From UBA1858 sp965227695 (GTDB lineage: Bacteria; Pseudomonadota; Gammaproteobacteria; UBA4575): 64,000 nt of DNA. The notes beneath the pieces are model-generated. The model saw only the letters and a list, made by a program, of their open reading frames with translations, was not told the origin of the DNA and made no database searches. Of the stretch, positions 53,820 to 61,617 are shown one piece after another. Numbering within the stretch: the first letter of the stretch is position 1; every line of letters begins with the position of its first letter. The DNA is taken from contig OZ245760.1 in assembly GCA_965227695.1 (NCBI GenBank), positions 62,001-126,000 on the forward strand, written 5' to 3'. The position numbers and the translations under genes were made by a program.

Positions 53820-54911
53820 TTAGTTATTCTGAATAACAATCTTGGGAAATTTGGCACTGTAATCTTTACCCTGGGATGCCAGTTTAGCGGCGGTTTTGCG
53901 TGCAATCTCCTTGTATATTTCGGTCACACGGCTGTCAGGTGTGGCAATCACGGTGGGTTCACCCCCATCAACCTGTTCTCGGATATTCATATCCAGTGGC
54001 AACTTGCCAAGCAACTCCACGTCATTCTCCAGCGCCATCTTTTCGCCGCCTCCAGTGCCAAATATAGACTCTTCATGTCCACATTGGCTACAGATATGTA
54101 CGCTCATATTTTCAACAATACCAAGTACCGGAACCTCTACCTTTTCAAACATTTTCAGCCCTTTGCGAGCATCAAGCAAGGCAATATCCTGTGGCGTAGT
54201 CACAATCACCGCGCCACTGACAGGGATCTTTTGGGCCAGGGTCAGTTGCACATCACCGGTGCCGGGTGGCAGATCAACGATCAGGTAGTCGAGATCTCTC
54301 CAGCGTGTGTCATTCAGTAATTGCTCCAGCGCCTGCGTCACCATGGGTCCTCGCCAGATCATCGGTGTTTCTTCATCAATAAGAAAACCAATTGACATCG
54401 CCTGTATGCCATGGCCCATCATTGGCTCCAGGCTCTTGCCATCACTGGACTCGGGCTGGCCGGAAACACCCAGCATGCGGGGCTGACTTGGGCCATAAAT
54501 GTCGGCGTCAAGAATGCCTACACTGGCGCCTTCTGCAGCCAGTGCCAGTGCCAGATTGACGGCTGTGGTTGATTTCCCCACGCCTCCCTTGCCGGAAGCC
54601 ACAGCAATAACATTTTTAATATTCTCCAGCGGCTTGAGACTTTTCTGGACCGAGTGCGCCTTGATATCCCAGTTAACTGCAATATCCACCTGATTGACGC
54701 CCTCTAATTGACTGACTTTGTCATTAATCAGGCTTGCCAGTGTTTCACGTATACTTTTTGCCGGATAGCCGAGCTCAATATCGATACTGACCTTGTCACC
54801 CTCAACGCGTATATCTTTAACGGCCTTGGAAGCCATAAAATTTTTGCCGGTATTCGGATCTTCTATTGTTTTCAGGGTATCTTCAACTTGCTCTACGCTG
54901 ACACTCGCCAT
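53820..54911 (-). CDS. mrp: iron-sulfur cluster carrier protein Mrp/ApbC
   Basis: A 363-residue P-loop protein. N-terminal MIP18-like domain (about 1-80), the deviant Walker A SGKGGVGKST (about 103-112), DADIYGPSQPRMLG, and the cluster-binding CxxC in HICSQCGHEE (about 274-283). It carries [4Fe-4S] clusters to target proteins. Start ATG 54911 has AAAGGA upstream. It is divergent from metG, the classic metG-mrp arrangement. Confidence 0.95.
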   Translation of the reverse strand: MASVSVEQVEDTLKTIEDPNTGKNFMASKAVKDIRVEGDKVSIDIELGYPAKSIRETLASLINDKVSQLEGVNQVDIAVNWDIKAHSVQKSLKPLENIKNVIAVASGKGGVGKSTTAVNLALALAAEGASVGILDADIYGPSQPRMLGVSGQPESSDGKSLEPMMGHGIQAMSIGFLIDEETPMIWRGPMVTQALEQLLNDTRWRDLDYLIVDLPPGTGDVQLTLAQKIPVSGAVIVTTPQDIALLDARKGLKMFEKVEVPVLGIVENMSVHICSQCGHEESIFGTGGGEKMALENDVELLGKLPLDMNIREQVDGGEPTVIATPDSRVTEIYKEIARKTAAKLASQGKDYSAKFPKIVIQNN

Positions 54912-55080
54912 AGGGGAATCCTTTATTATTAATCTATTGATCAAGACGACGAGTTAACCACTCCGGGCCCCGGCTGCCTAGCCCCTGATCGAGATATTTG
55001 CCGGCTACCCCTTTCATCTAGCCGCGTTATGAGGAAGCTGGTAAGGTACGCGCTCAATCAGTACTTGGTTACATAAACAC

Positions 55081-57105
55081 GTGGATATTAGAAGAATTTT
55101 AGTTACCAGTGCATTACCCTATGCGAATGGCTCCATTCATCTGGGACATCTCGTAGAGTACATACAGACAGATATCTGGGTGCGTTTTCAGAAAATGTGC
55201 GGACATGAATGCATCTATGTCTGTGCCGACGATGCGCACGGAACACCAATTATGTTGCGCGCACAACAGCAAGGAGTGACTCCCGAAGAACTGATTGCTG
55301 ACACCAAAAAGGAACACGAGCAGGATTTCTCAGATTTCCATATTTCCTTTGATAATTTCCACAGTACTCACTCCGATGAGAACCATTATTTCTCAACCGA
55401 AATTTTCAGAACCCTGCAACAAAACGATTACATAAAAACAGATATCGTCACGGATCTCTTTGATCCACAGGAAAAAGTATTTTTACCCGACCGCTTTGTG
55501 CGTGGTACATGTCCAAAATGCCACGCCGAAGATCAATACGGGGATAACTGCGAAGCCTGTGGTGCGACCTACAGCCCCGCTGACTTGATAAACCCCCGTT
55601 CGGCACTGAGCGGCAGCCAACCAGTGCAAAAAGAGAACTTGCACTACTTTTTCAGGCTCAGCGCGCTGGAACCAGCCCTGCGGGAATGGACCCAGTCGGG
55701 ACGACTGCAACCTGAAATTGCCAATAAAATTTCTGAGTGGTTTACCGGCGGTCTGCAAGACTGGGATATCTCGCGGGATGCACCTTATTTTGGCTTTGAA
55801 ATCCCCGATGCGCCGGGCAAATATTTTTACGTCTGGCTGGATGCACCGATTGGCTACATGGCCAGTTTCAAGCACTACTGTGACCGTACAGGTGTTGATT
55901 TTGGCGATTACTGGAAGCCGGATAGCCAGGCCGAGCTATACCACTTTATCGGCAAAGACATTGCTTACTTCCATACCCTGTTCTGGCCCGCAATGCTGAT
56001 GGGCTCGGGATGGCGTACACCCACCAGTGTTTTTTGCCATGGATTCCTGACTGTCAACGGGCAAAAAATGTCCAAATCGCGTGGCACGTTCATTAAGGCC
56101 AGGACTTACCTGAACCACCTGGCACCGGAATACCTGCGATATTACTTTGCTGCCAAATTAAATGATGGCATCTCTGACATTGACCTGAACCTCGATGATT
56201 TCCAGCAACGTGTCAATAGTGACGTGGTAGGCAAAGTCGTCAATATTGCCAGCCGCTGCGCAGGATTTATCAACAAAAAATATGCGTCTCAATTAACAGA
56301 TCAATTTAATTCGGCAGAGACAAAAGAAGCGTTCGATGCGGCTGTTAGCTACAGTGATGCCATTAAAGAGTGTTATGAAAACAGAAAATACTCTGAGGCC
56401 ATAAGGATCATAATGACTATTGCAGATTCTGCTAATCAGGTCATAGACAAAAACAAACCATGGGAACGCATAAAAAGCGAGCATAACCAAGAAGAAGTAC
56501 AGCAAGTGTGCAGCTTTGGCATTAATGTCTTTCGACTTCTTATAGGATATTTAAAACCGGTAATGCCGCAACTTGCAGCACAGTCTGAAGACTTTTTAAA
56601 CAGTAAAGCGACCTGGAATGACCTGGCCTGCGGACAACCTCTCCCTGCCGGACATACGATTAAAAAATTTAAGCCTCTTATAACCCGAATCGAGAAACAG
56701 GCGATCGAGAACATGGTTGAAGAAAGCAAACAGGTCACGACTCTTAAGGCACCCGATCCAATTTCCGAGCAAATCTCGTTTGATGATTTTACCAGACTGG
56801 ATTTGCGTGTCGCACGTATTGTCAGTGCAAAACTGGTAGAAGGTGCTGATAAACTCGTTCAACTGACCCTGGACCTGGGTGAACCTGCCGGTGGCATACA
56901 AAAAAATGTTTTTGCCGGGATTAAAAGTGCTTACAGCCCCGAGGACCTCGAGGGCAAACTTGTTGTGATGGTCGCAAACCTGGCACCACGTAAAATGCGG
57001 TTTGGTTTATCCGAAGGCATGGTTCTGGCCGCCAGCGGGGAAGACAGTGGGCTTTTCCTGATACACCCCGATCGCGGAGCGTCGCCCGGAATGCGTGTAA
57101 AGTAA
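55081..57105 (+). CDS. metG: methionyl-tRNA synthetase
   Basis: A 674-residue class I synthetase. The HIGH-type motif is PYANGSIHLGHLVEY (about 14-28), the zinc knuckle has four cysteines (CPKC ... CEAC, about 144-160), the KMSKS loop is GQKMSKSRGTF (about 327-337), and a C-terminal tRNA-binding OB domain lies at about 570-674 with FTRLDLRVARIVSAKLVEGAD split over it. GTG start 55081; no ATG is available upstream. Confidence 0.97.
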   Translation: MDIRRILVTSALPYANGSIHLGHLVEYIQTDIWVRFQKMCGHECIYVCADDAHGTPIMLRAQQQGVTPEELIADTKKEHEQDFSDFHISFDNFHSTHSDENHYFSTEIFRTLQQNDYIKTDIVTDLFDPQEKVFLPDRFVRGTCPKCHAEDQYGDNCEACGATYSPADLINPRSALSGSQPVQKENLHYFFRLSALEPALREWTQSGRLQPEIANKISEWFTGGLQDWDISRDAPYFGFEIPDAPGKYFYVWLDAPIGYMASFKHYCDRTGVDFGDYWKPDSQAELYHFIGKDIAYFHTLFWPAMLMGSGWRTPTSVFCHGFLTVNGQKMSKSRGTFIKARTYLNHLAPEYLRYYFAAKLNDGISDIDLNLDDFQQRVNSDVVGKVVNIASRCAGFINKKYASQLTDQFNSAETKEAFDAAVSYSDAIKECYENRKYSEAIRIIMTIADSANQVIDKNKPWERIKSEHNQEEVQQVCSFGINVFRLLIGYLKPVMPQLAAQSEDFLNSKATWNDLACGQPLPAGHTIKKFKPLITRIEKQAIENMVEESKQVTTLKAPDPISEQISFDDFTRLDLRVARIVSAKLVEGADKLVQLTLDLGEPAGGIQKNVFAGIKSAYSPEDLEGKLVVMVANLAPRKMRFGLSEGMVLAASGEDSGLFLIHPDRGASPGMRVK

Positions 57106-57111
57106 ACATCG

Positions 57112-57741
57112 ATGCAGGTACCGGTTTCCTATAGCAAAACACTGGCAGTGATCGATGAAAATCACTGTATAGGGTGCACATTATGCATCAAGGCATGTCC
57201 CTTTGATGCCATCATTGGCGCATCAAAACATCTTCATACTGTTGTGCAATCTTACTGTACTGGTTGCAAATTATGTATTGAACCCTGTCCTGTGGACTGC
57301 ATCACCATGCAGGAAAATCCTGCGGCAAATCAGCTGAAACCGGAAAAACCCGACTTCGCTTCTCACCAGGCCTGCATCCATTGTAATGAATGTGTGACAG
57401 TGTGTCCTGCTCACATCAAGCCGGATTTTTTATACTCTCTCATTGCCAAACAGAAACTCCATAGCGCCCAGCACAATGCTGTCGAATCATGCACATTGTG
57501 TGGCAAATGCGACAATGCGTGTCCAAGCAAAATACCTTTGACATATTCTTTCTCGTACGCAATCGAAACGCTTAAACTGAAAAAAAACCGCAAAAATTTC
57601 ACCATTGGCTGCAAACAGCGCAGACAATCGAGAGACAGAAGAATCAATCAACAGAAAAGAAAACAGCAGGCACAGTTGTCCAGCAATAAGCAAAATTTGG
57701 CCGCCAAGATAGAAGCACTCAAAAATGCGTCCTCTGGTTAA
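57112..57741 (+). CDS. soluble RnfB/RnfC-type hybrid polyferredoxin
   Basis: A 209-residue protein with four [4Fe-4S] binding motifs. The first pair, CIGCTLCIKACPFDAI and CTGCKLCIEPCPVDCI (about 21-65), with SKHLHTVVQSY between them, is the RnfB ferredoxin domain. The second pair, CIHCNECVTVCPAHIKPD and CTLCGKCDNACPSKIPLTY (about 86-145), resembles the C-terminal ferredoxin of RnfC. The RnfB membrane anchor and the RnfC flavin/NADH domain are absent. A basic, Gln-rich tail follows. It sits between metG and nth with no other rnf genes; nth follows rnf in E. coli. Confidence 0.85.
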   Translation: MQVPVSYSKTLAVIDENHCIGCTLCIKACPFDAIIGASKHLHTVVQSYCTGCKLCIEPCPVDCITMQENPAANQLKPEKPDFASHQACIHCNECVTVCPAHIKPDFLYSLIAKQKLHSAQHNAVESCTLCGKCDNACPSKIPLTYSFSYAIETLKLKKNRKNFTIGCKQRRQSRDRRINQQKRKQQAQLSSNKQNLAAKIEALKNASSG

Positions 57742-57767
57742 TTTTTCAATCATAGTAGCCAAACAAT

Positions 57768-58403
57768 GTGAATAAAGAAAAACGCATTAAAATTTTTCGC
57801 CGCTTATACCAGCAGAACCCTCATCCTACCACTGAGCTTCATTACAACAATGTTTTTGAACTACTGATCTCGGTAATGCTCTCTGCGCAGGCCACCGACA
57901 TCAGTGTCAATAAAGCCACCGGCCCTTTATTCGGTGTCGCGAACAGTCCTGAAAAAATACTCCAGCTTGGTGAGAAAAAATTAAGGAACCATATCAAAAC
58001 CATCGGACTGTACAATACAAAAGCCAAAAACATTATCCAGACTTGCAAGATTTTAGTTGAAAAGCACCATAGCCATGTTCCACAGGATCGCTCAGCACTC
58101 GAAGCATTGCCAGGTGTCGGACGCAAAACTGCAAATGTGGTTTTAAATACCGGCTTCGGTCTTCCAACCATTGCAGTCGATACTCATATTTTTCGTGTCA
58201 GTAACCGGACCGGTATTGCACCTGGTAAAAATGTGACTGAAGTTGAAAAACGCTTAATGCGGCTGGTGCCCGATGAATTCAAGCAGGATGCTCACCACTG
58301 GTTGATACTACTCGGACGCTATACTTGTCTTGCACGCAAACCAAAATGCCCTGACTGCGTAATAAATGACCTTTGCGAATACAAAAAGAAAACAATAGTT
58401 TAA
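57768..58403 (+). CDS. nth: endonuclease III (DNA glycosylase/AP lyase)
   Basis: A 211-residue base-excision repair enzyme for oxidised pyrimidines. HhH motif LEALPGVGRKTANVVLN (about 108-124, catalytic Lys included), catalytic Asp in VDTHIFRVSNRTG (about 136-148), and the [4Fe-4S] loop C-x6-C-x2-C-x5-C in CLARKPKCPDCVINDLC. GTG 57768 is the start. It follows the hybrid ferredoxin by 26 nt. Confidence 0.97.
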   Translation: MNKEKRIKIFRRLYQQNPHPTTELHYNNVFELLISVMLSAQATDISVNKATGPLFGVANSPEKILQLGEKKLRNHIKTIGLYNTKAKNIIQTCKILVEKHHSHVPQDRSALEALPGVGRKTANVVLNTGFGLPTIAVDTHIFRVSNRTGIAPGKNVTEVEKRLMRLVPDEFKQDAHHWLILLGRYTCLARKPKCPDCVINDLCEYKKKTIV

Positions 58404-58537
58404 TCGGATCGTTTGAACACTGCCTATGTCCGTATCATTGCCATGGAACTCAAACACACCTTGAAACTCTAATTTACATGGTCGGGCTATAACCCTGATT
58501 ATATATAAGGCTATTTATCCCTTCTTTGTCATTGTAA

Positions 58538-58586
58538 TATAATGCGACTGCGAAGGGTCTTTTACTCACTGGAAGCCTGCTTCCAG
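58538..58586 (+). promoter_or_regulatory. putative promoter -10 and inverted repeat upstream of the EGKCG precursor gene
   Basis: In the 236-nt gap after nth there is a perfect TATAAT at 58538-58543, with only a weak -35 (TTATCC, 58515-58520). A perfect inverted repeat CTGGAAGC-CT-GCTTCCAG follows at 58569-58586, 53 nt before the ATG. It could be a 5'-leader hairpin or an operator. The remaining gap shows nothing else I can identify. Confidence 0.4.
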
Positions 58587-58639
58587 ACGATACACTCAAT
58601 AAAATCTCGAACCAACTTAAACTCGTATGGAGATACTCA

Positions 58640-58975
58640 ATGTCAAAAAAAAATGAACTCAAGCCTATCGCTGCCGCTGTCGGCGCTGCATTAACAGCCA
58701 GCGTCATTGCACTACCGACTGCAAACGCAGATGCCAACCCATTTGCCATGACAGAGCTGTCTTCAGGCTACATGGTTGCGGATAGCCATGAAGGCAAGTG
58801 TGGCGAAGGGAAATGCGGCGAAGGCAAGTGTGGCGAAGGGAAATGCGGCGAAGGCAAGTGCGGTGAAGGGAAATGCGGCGAAGGCAAGTGCGGTGAAGGC
58901 AAGTGCGGTGAAGGGAAATGCGGTGAAGAAAAGTCCGGTGAAGGGAAATGCGGCGAAGGTAAGTGCGGCTCTTAA
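58640..58975 (+). CDS. hvfA: EGKCG-repeat copper-peptide precursor (HvfA/bufferin-like RiPP precursor)
   Basis: A 111-residue secreted low-complexity protein. The signal peptide spans about 1-31 (ending PTANA), a conserved-looking leader NPFAMTELSSGYMVADSH (33-50) follows, then twelve pentapeptide units (51-110): nine EGKCG, one EEKSG, two EGKCG, and a final Ser. Eleven cysteines result. In HvfA of Haemophilus influenzae such EGKCG cysteines are converted by an MNIO enzyme and its partner into copper-binding oxazolone/thioamide groups. The enzyme genes follow at 59950 and 60815. GGAGAT upstream supports ATG 58640. The symbol is by analogy. Confidence 0.88.
   Translation: MSKKNELKPIAAAVGAALTASVIALPTANADANPFAMTELSSGYMVADSHEGKCGEGKCGEGKCGEGKCGEGKCGEGKCGEGKCGEGKCGEGKCGEEKSGEGKCGEGKCGS
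58790..58969 (+). repeat. twelve tandem 15-bp units encoding EGKCG
   Basis: Exact tandem array in frame: units alternate mainly between GAAGGCAAGTGYGGY and GAAGGGAAATGCGGY, both coding EGKCG. Unit 10 is changed to GAAGAAAAGTCCGGT (EEKSG), losing the cysteine. Near-identity of units at the DNA level suggests recent expansion by slippage or unequal recombination, so copy number is probably variable. Confidence 0.97.
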
Positions 58976-58995
58976 GCAGGACCAGATAACCCGAA

Positions 58996-59027
58996 GTCAA
59001 GGTGTTAAAAAAACACCTTGACTTTAA
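58996..59027 (+). terminator. terminator or attenuator between precursor and processing genes
   Basis: A perfect 11-bp stem GTCAAGGTGTT / AACACCTTGAC with an A5 loop begins 20 nt after the precursor stop, followed by a short TTT. The weak T-run would allow partial read-through, giving more precursor than enzyme mRNA. Confidence 0.6.
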
Positions 59028-59319
59028 TCAATCACTAAAATGCAATCACACTGTAATATAGCACATAGCCGACTGTATCCTGATCTTGCCAGTGAGTCAT
59101 CGACTTGCTTTTAAGGCTTTTAATTCCGGAACGCACAACAGAACATTATCAACCGTTATATCAGTCATTTTCCCCACCCAAAATTGATGAATTGGCCAAT
59201 CCGTGATGTAAGAAAATACCAACCATCTCAGGTCTCATAAGTGGCAAGACTATATGCCATAACTTTTACCACAGCACAGATGCAGCCACTTGAAGCACTG
59301 CTACCATTTGGGAGTCACT
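59028..59319. other. non-coding stretch before the DoxX gene
   Basis: 292 nt with no supported reading frame, RNA family or strong promoter. The distance is long for an operon, so the DoxX-MNIO-DUF2063 genes may have a promoter of their own here that I cannot pinpoint. Confidence 0.4.
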
Positions 59320-59934
59320 ATGATCAGCCTCATTGATAATATTAATCACATTTTCGACAAACTTCGTGCACTGGACTTTTTAGCTCCCTTGTTGCTGCGT
59401 TTATTTCTTGCCCCAATAATGATTTATGCCGGACTTTCTAAACTTGGCGATGTAAGCAATACCGCCCTGTGGTTTGAGCACTCGCTTAACCTGCCTCTTC
59501 CAACCTTGATGGTTTATCTTTCAGGAGGCGCCGAGTTCTTCGGCGGTATCGCACTGCTTATAGGTTTTGCAGTGCGCTGGGTAGCCATCCCGCTGATGAT
59601 TACGATGGTTGTTGCTGCAACCACGGCCCACTGGGAGAATGGCTGGCATCAGTTCCACGAAGCCAATCAAACGGTTCCCTGGGAGTGGCGTACCGACCTG
59701 ATTGAAGAGGGAAACAAACGCAAATCCATCATAAAGAATGTACTGCGAGAGCACGCTAATTATCAATATTTGAGTGAAACCGGCAGCATTACCATTCTTA
59801 AAAATGGCATTGAAGTGGCCACGGCTTATTTCATTATGTTACTGGCGCTATTCTTTACGGGAGCAGGTAGGTTTTTAAGCGTCGACTATTACTTATCTCT
59901 AATGTACCCTAGAAATTCGATTTCAAATAGTTGA
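59320..59934 (+). CDS. DoxX-family membrane protein of the EGKCG cassette
   Basis: A 204-residue membrane protein with about four helices: LLLRLFLAPIMIYAGLSKLG (about 27-46), GGAEFFGGIALLIGFAVRWVAIPL, MITMVVAATTAHW, and VATAYFIMLLALFFTGAGR. A longer loop between helices 3 and 4 (about 115-160) is typical of the DoxX proteins found with MNIO cassettes. ATG 59320 has GGGAG upstream. Role unknown; possibly handling redox or quinone chemistry or copper at the membrane, by association only. Confidence 0.88.
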   Translation: MISLIDNINHIFDKLRALDFLAPLLLRLFLAPIMIYAGLSKLGDVSNTALWFEHSLNLPLPTLMVYLSGGAEFFGGIALLIGFAVRWVAIPLMITMVVAATTAHWENGWHQFHEANQTVPWEWRTDLIEEGNKRKSIIKNVLREHANYQYLSETGSITILKNGIEVATAYFIMLLALFFTGAGRFLSVDYYLSLMYPRNSISNS

Positions 59935-59949
59935 ATCTGGCCAATAATC

Positions 59950-60822
59950 ATGGAACATCATGTGCACGCTTCACAGTACCGGGTAAACGGGGCAGGTCTT
60001 GGGCTCAGACGTGGGCATATGCTGGACACGCTGCTGGAAGCAAACCCCTCACAAATACAGTTTATGGAAGTCGCGCCCGAAAACTGGATTGGTGTTGGCG
60101 GACGCCTTGGAAAACGTTTTCAAGAGTACACAGAACGTTACCCTTTTGTCACGCATGGTTTATCATTATCGATCGGTGGACCCACACCAATTGATACCAA
60201 CCTGGTGAAAGATATCAGGGCATTTCTGGAACAACACAAAATAATACAGTACACAGAGCACCTTACTTACTGCTCAGACACGGGCCATCTATATGACTTG
60301 ATGCCAATCCCTTTTACGTCTGAAGCGGTTCACTACGTTGCTGACCGCATTAACCAGGTGCAGGATATTCTTGGTCAGCGCATCGCGATGGAAAATGCCT
60401 CATATTACGCAGCACCAGGTCAGGAAATGGAAGAAATCGACTTTATCAAAGCCGTGCTGGAAGAGTCCGATTGTCAACTGCTACTCGACATTAACAACAT
60501 CTATGTTAATTCTGTCAACCACAACTATGACCCAGTGGCGTTCCTGTCAGCGCTGCCCAAAGAACGTATTACTTATGCACATATTGCAGGACACTATAAC
60601 GAAGCTGAGGATTTAATTGTCGATACCCACGGCGCAGATGTCATTGATCCGGTATGGAACCTGCTAGATAAAGCTTACGAAGTGTTTGGTGTCTTCCCCA
60701 CGCTCCTGGAACGGGATTTCAACATCCCGGAAGTCCCTGTTCTATTGAAAGAGGTAAACCAGATATGCACTTTACAAAGCAAGTGGGCGCAACCCGACAA
60801 CATGATACAAGTACATGCCTGA
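59950..60822 (+). CDS. hvfB: MNIO-family (DUF692) multinuclear iron peptide-modifying enzyme, HvfB/BufB-like
   Basis: A 290-residue TIM-barrel MNIO. Conserved metal-site residues are visible: VTHGLSLSIGG (His about 69), TEHLTYCSD (His about 104), MENASYY (Glu about 148), LLLDINNIYVN (Asp about 180), AHIAGH (His about 211 and 215) and DTHG (about 225-228). The family includes MbnB and HvfB, which oxidise precursor cysteines using iron and oxygen. It overlaps the DUF2063 gene by 8 nt and lies 1 kb downstream of an EGKCG precursor, so that precursor is the likely substrate. Confidence 0.93.
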   Translation: MEHHVHASQYRVNGAGLGLRRGHMLDTLLEANPSQIQFMEVAPENWIGVGGRLGKRFQEYTERYPFVTHGLSLSIGGPTPIDTNLVKDIRAFLEQHKIIQYTEHLTYCSDTGHLYDLMPIPFTSEAVHYVADRINQVQDILGQRIAMENASYYAAPGQEMEEIDFIKAVLEESDCQLLLDINNIYVNSVNHNYDPVAFLSALPKERITYAHIAGHYNEAEDLIVDTHGADVIDPVWNLLDKAYEVFGVFPTLLERDFNIPEVPVLLKEVNQICTLQSKWAQPDNMIQVHA

Positions 60823-61585
60823 TACCGACCCGGGTTTTAAAAATATACAATATCGCTTTACCGCTCATTTAAGAGACCCGGAGAACAACCCGGCTCCTGG
60901 TGAGATTGAAGACCGCCGAATGGAAATATATCGGGGCCTAATCTACCGGAATATACAGAATTTTTTGTCAAATGCATTCCCCGTCACCAGAATGCTTTAT
61001 AGTGATGATCACTGGCATAAGCTGGTAAGGCATTTTTTCTCTGCTCACCAATGCCATTCACCTTACTTTAAAGACATTTCAAAAGAATTCATTGATTATT
61101 TAACTAATGAACATCAAGCACAACCTGAAGATCCACCATTTCTATACGAGCTGGCCCACTACGAATGGATCGAAATTGTCCTGACACTGATGGATGGCGA
61201 GATTGATTGGAGTCGAATTAACAAAAAGGGCAATCTGCTGAAGGATATCCCGATACTGACCCCTTTTATGCAGCTGCAAAGTTACGAGTATCCCGTGCAT
61301 AAAATTACACCGGATTTTCAGCCAGAAACACCAGGCCAAAGTCCTACTTTCATACTCATATATCGAGACTTAAAAGATAAAGTTGGATTTCTGGAGCTAA
61401 ACCCTATCACTGCACGATTGGTTGAACTGATCAGTGAAAATCAATCACGGACAAGTGAGGACATATTAACCAGCATCGCCGAGCAGATACCCGGATTAAC
61501 AAAAGAGTCTGTTCTCCATGGTGGACATATCGCCCTGAATGAATTATTCGGGAAAGATATCTTTTTAGGGACAAGAAAGGCTTAA
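60815..61585 (+). CDS. hvfC: DUF2063 partner protein, HvfC/BufC-like
   Basis: A 256-residue protein. The N-terminal DUF2063 domain (about 10-105) has the typical RRMEIYRGLIYRNIQNFLSNAF and FPVTRMLY; the C-terminal half (about 125-256) is the winged-type RiPP recognition region found in MNIO partners. It is thought to bind the precursor leader and present it to the MNIO, although older annotation calls the family DNA-binding. Eight-nt overlap with the MNIO gene shows tight coupling. Confidence 0.9.
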   Translation: MPDTDPGFKNIQYRFTAHLRDPENNPAPGEIEDRRMEIYRGLIYRNIQNFLSNAFPVTRMLYSDDHWHKLVRHFFSAHQCHSPYFKDISKEFIDYLTNEHQAQPEDPPFLYELAHYEWIEIVLTLMDGEIDWSRINKKGNLLKDIPILTPFMQLQSYEYPVHKITPDFQPETPGQSPTFILIYRDLKDKVGFLELNPITARLVELISENQSRTSEDILTSIAEQIPGLTKESVLHGGHIALNELFGKDIFLGTRKA

Positions 61586-61617
61586 CCCAATGCAGCAAAT
61601 TTTCTGAATCGAATCAT

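Noticed and set aside
53810..53905. 32-residue N-terminal extension of the LEA14-like lipoprotein
   Set aside because: Runs into mrp and would hide the lipoprotein signal peptide.
58704..59000. Minus-strand frame of 98 residues rich in Arg/Ile/Ser/Leu/His repeats
   Set aside because: It is the antisense of the EGKCG repeat array; the periodicity comes from the DNA repeat, with no ribosome site and a clear sense gene.
58776..59021. Plus-strand shifted frame with AKASVAKGN-like repeats
   Set aside because: A +1 reading of the same 15-bp repeats; it lacks the signal peptide and leader seen in the real precursor frame.
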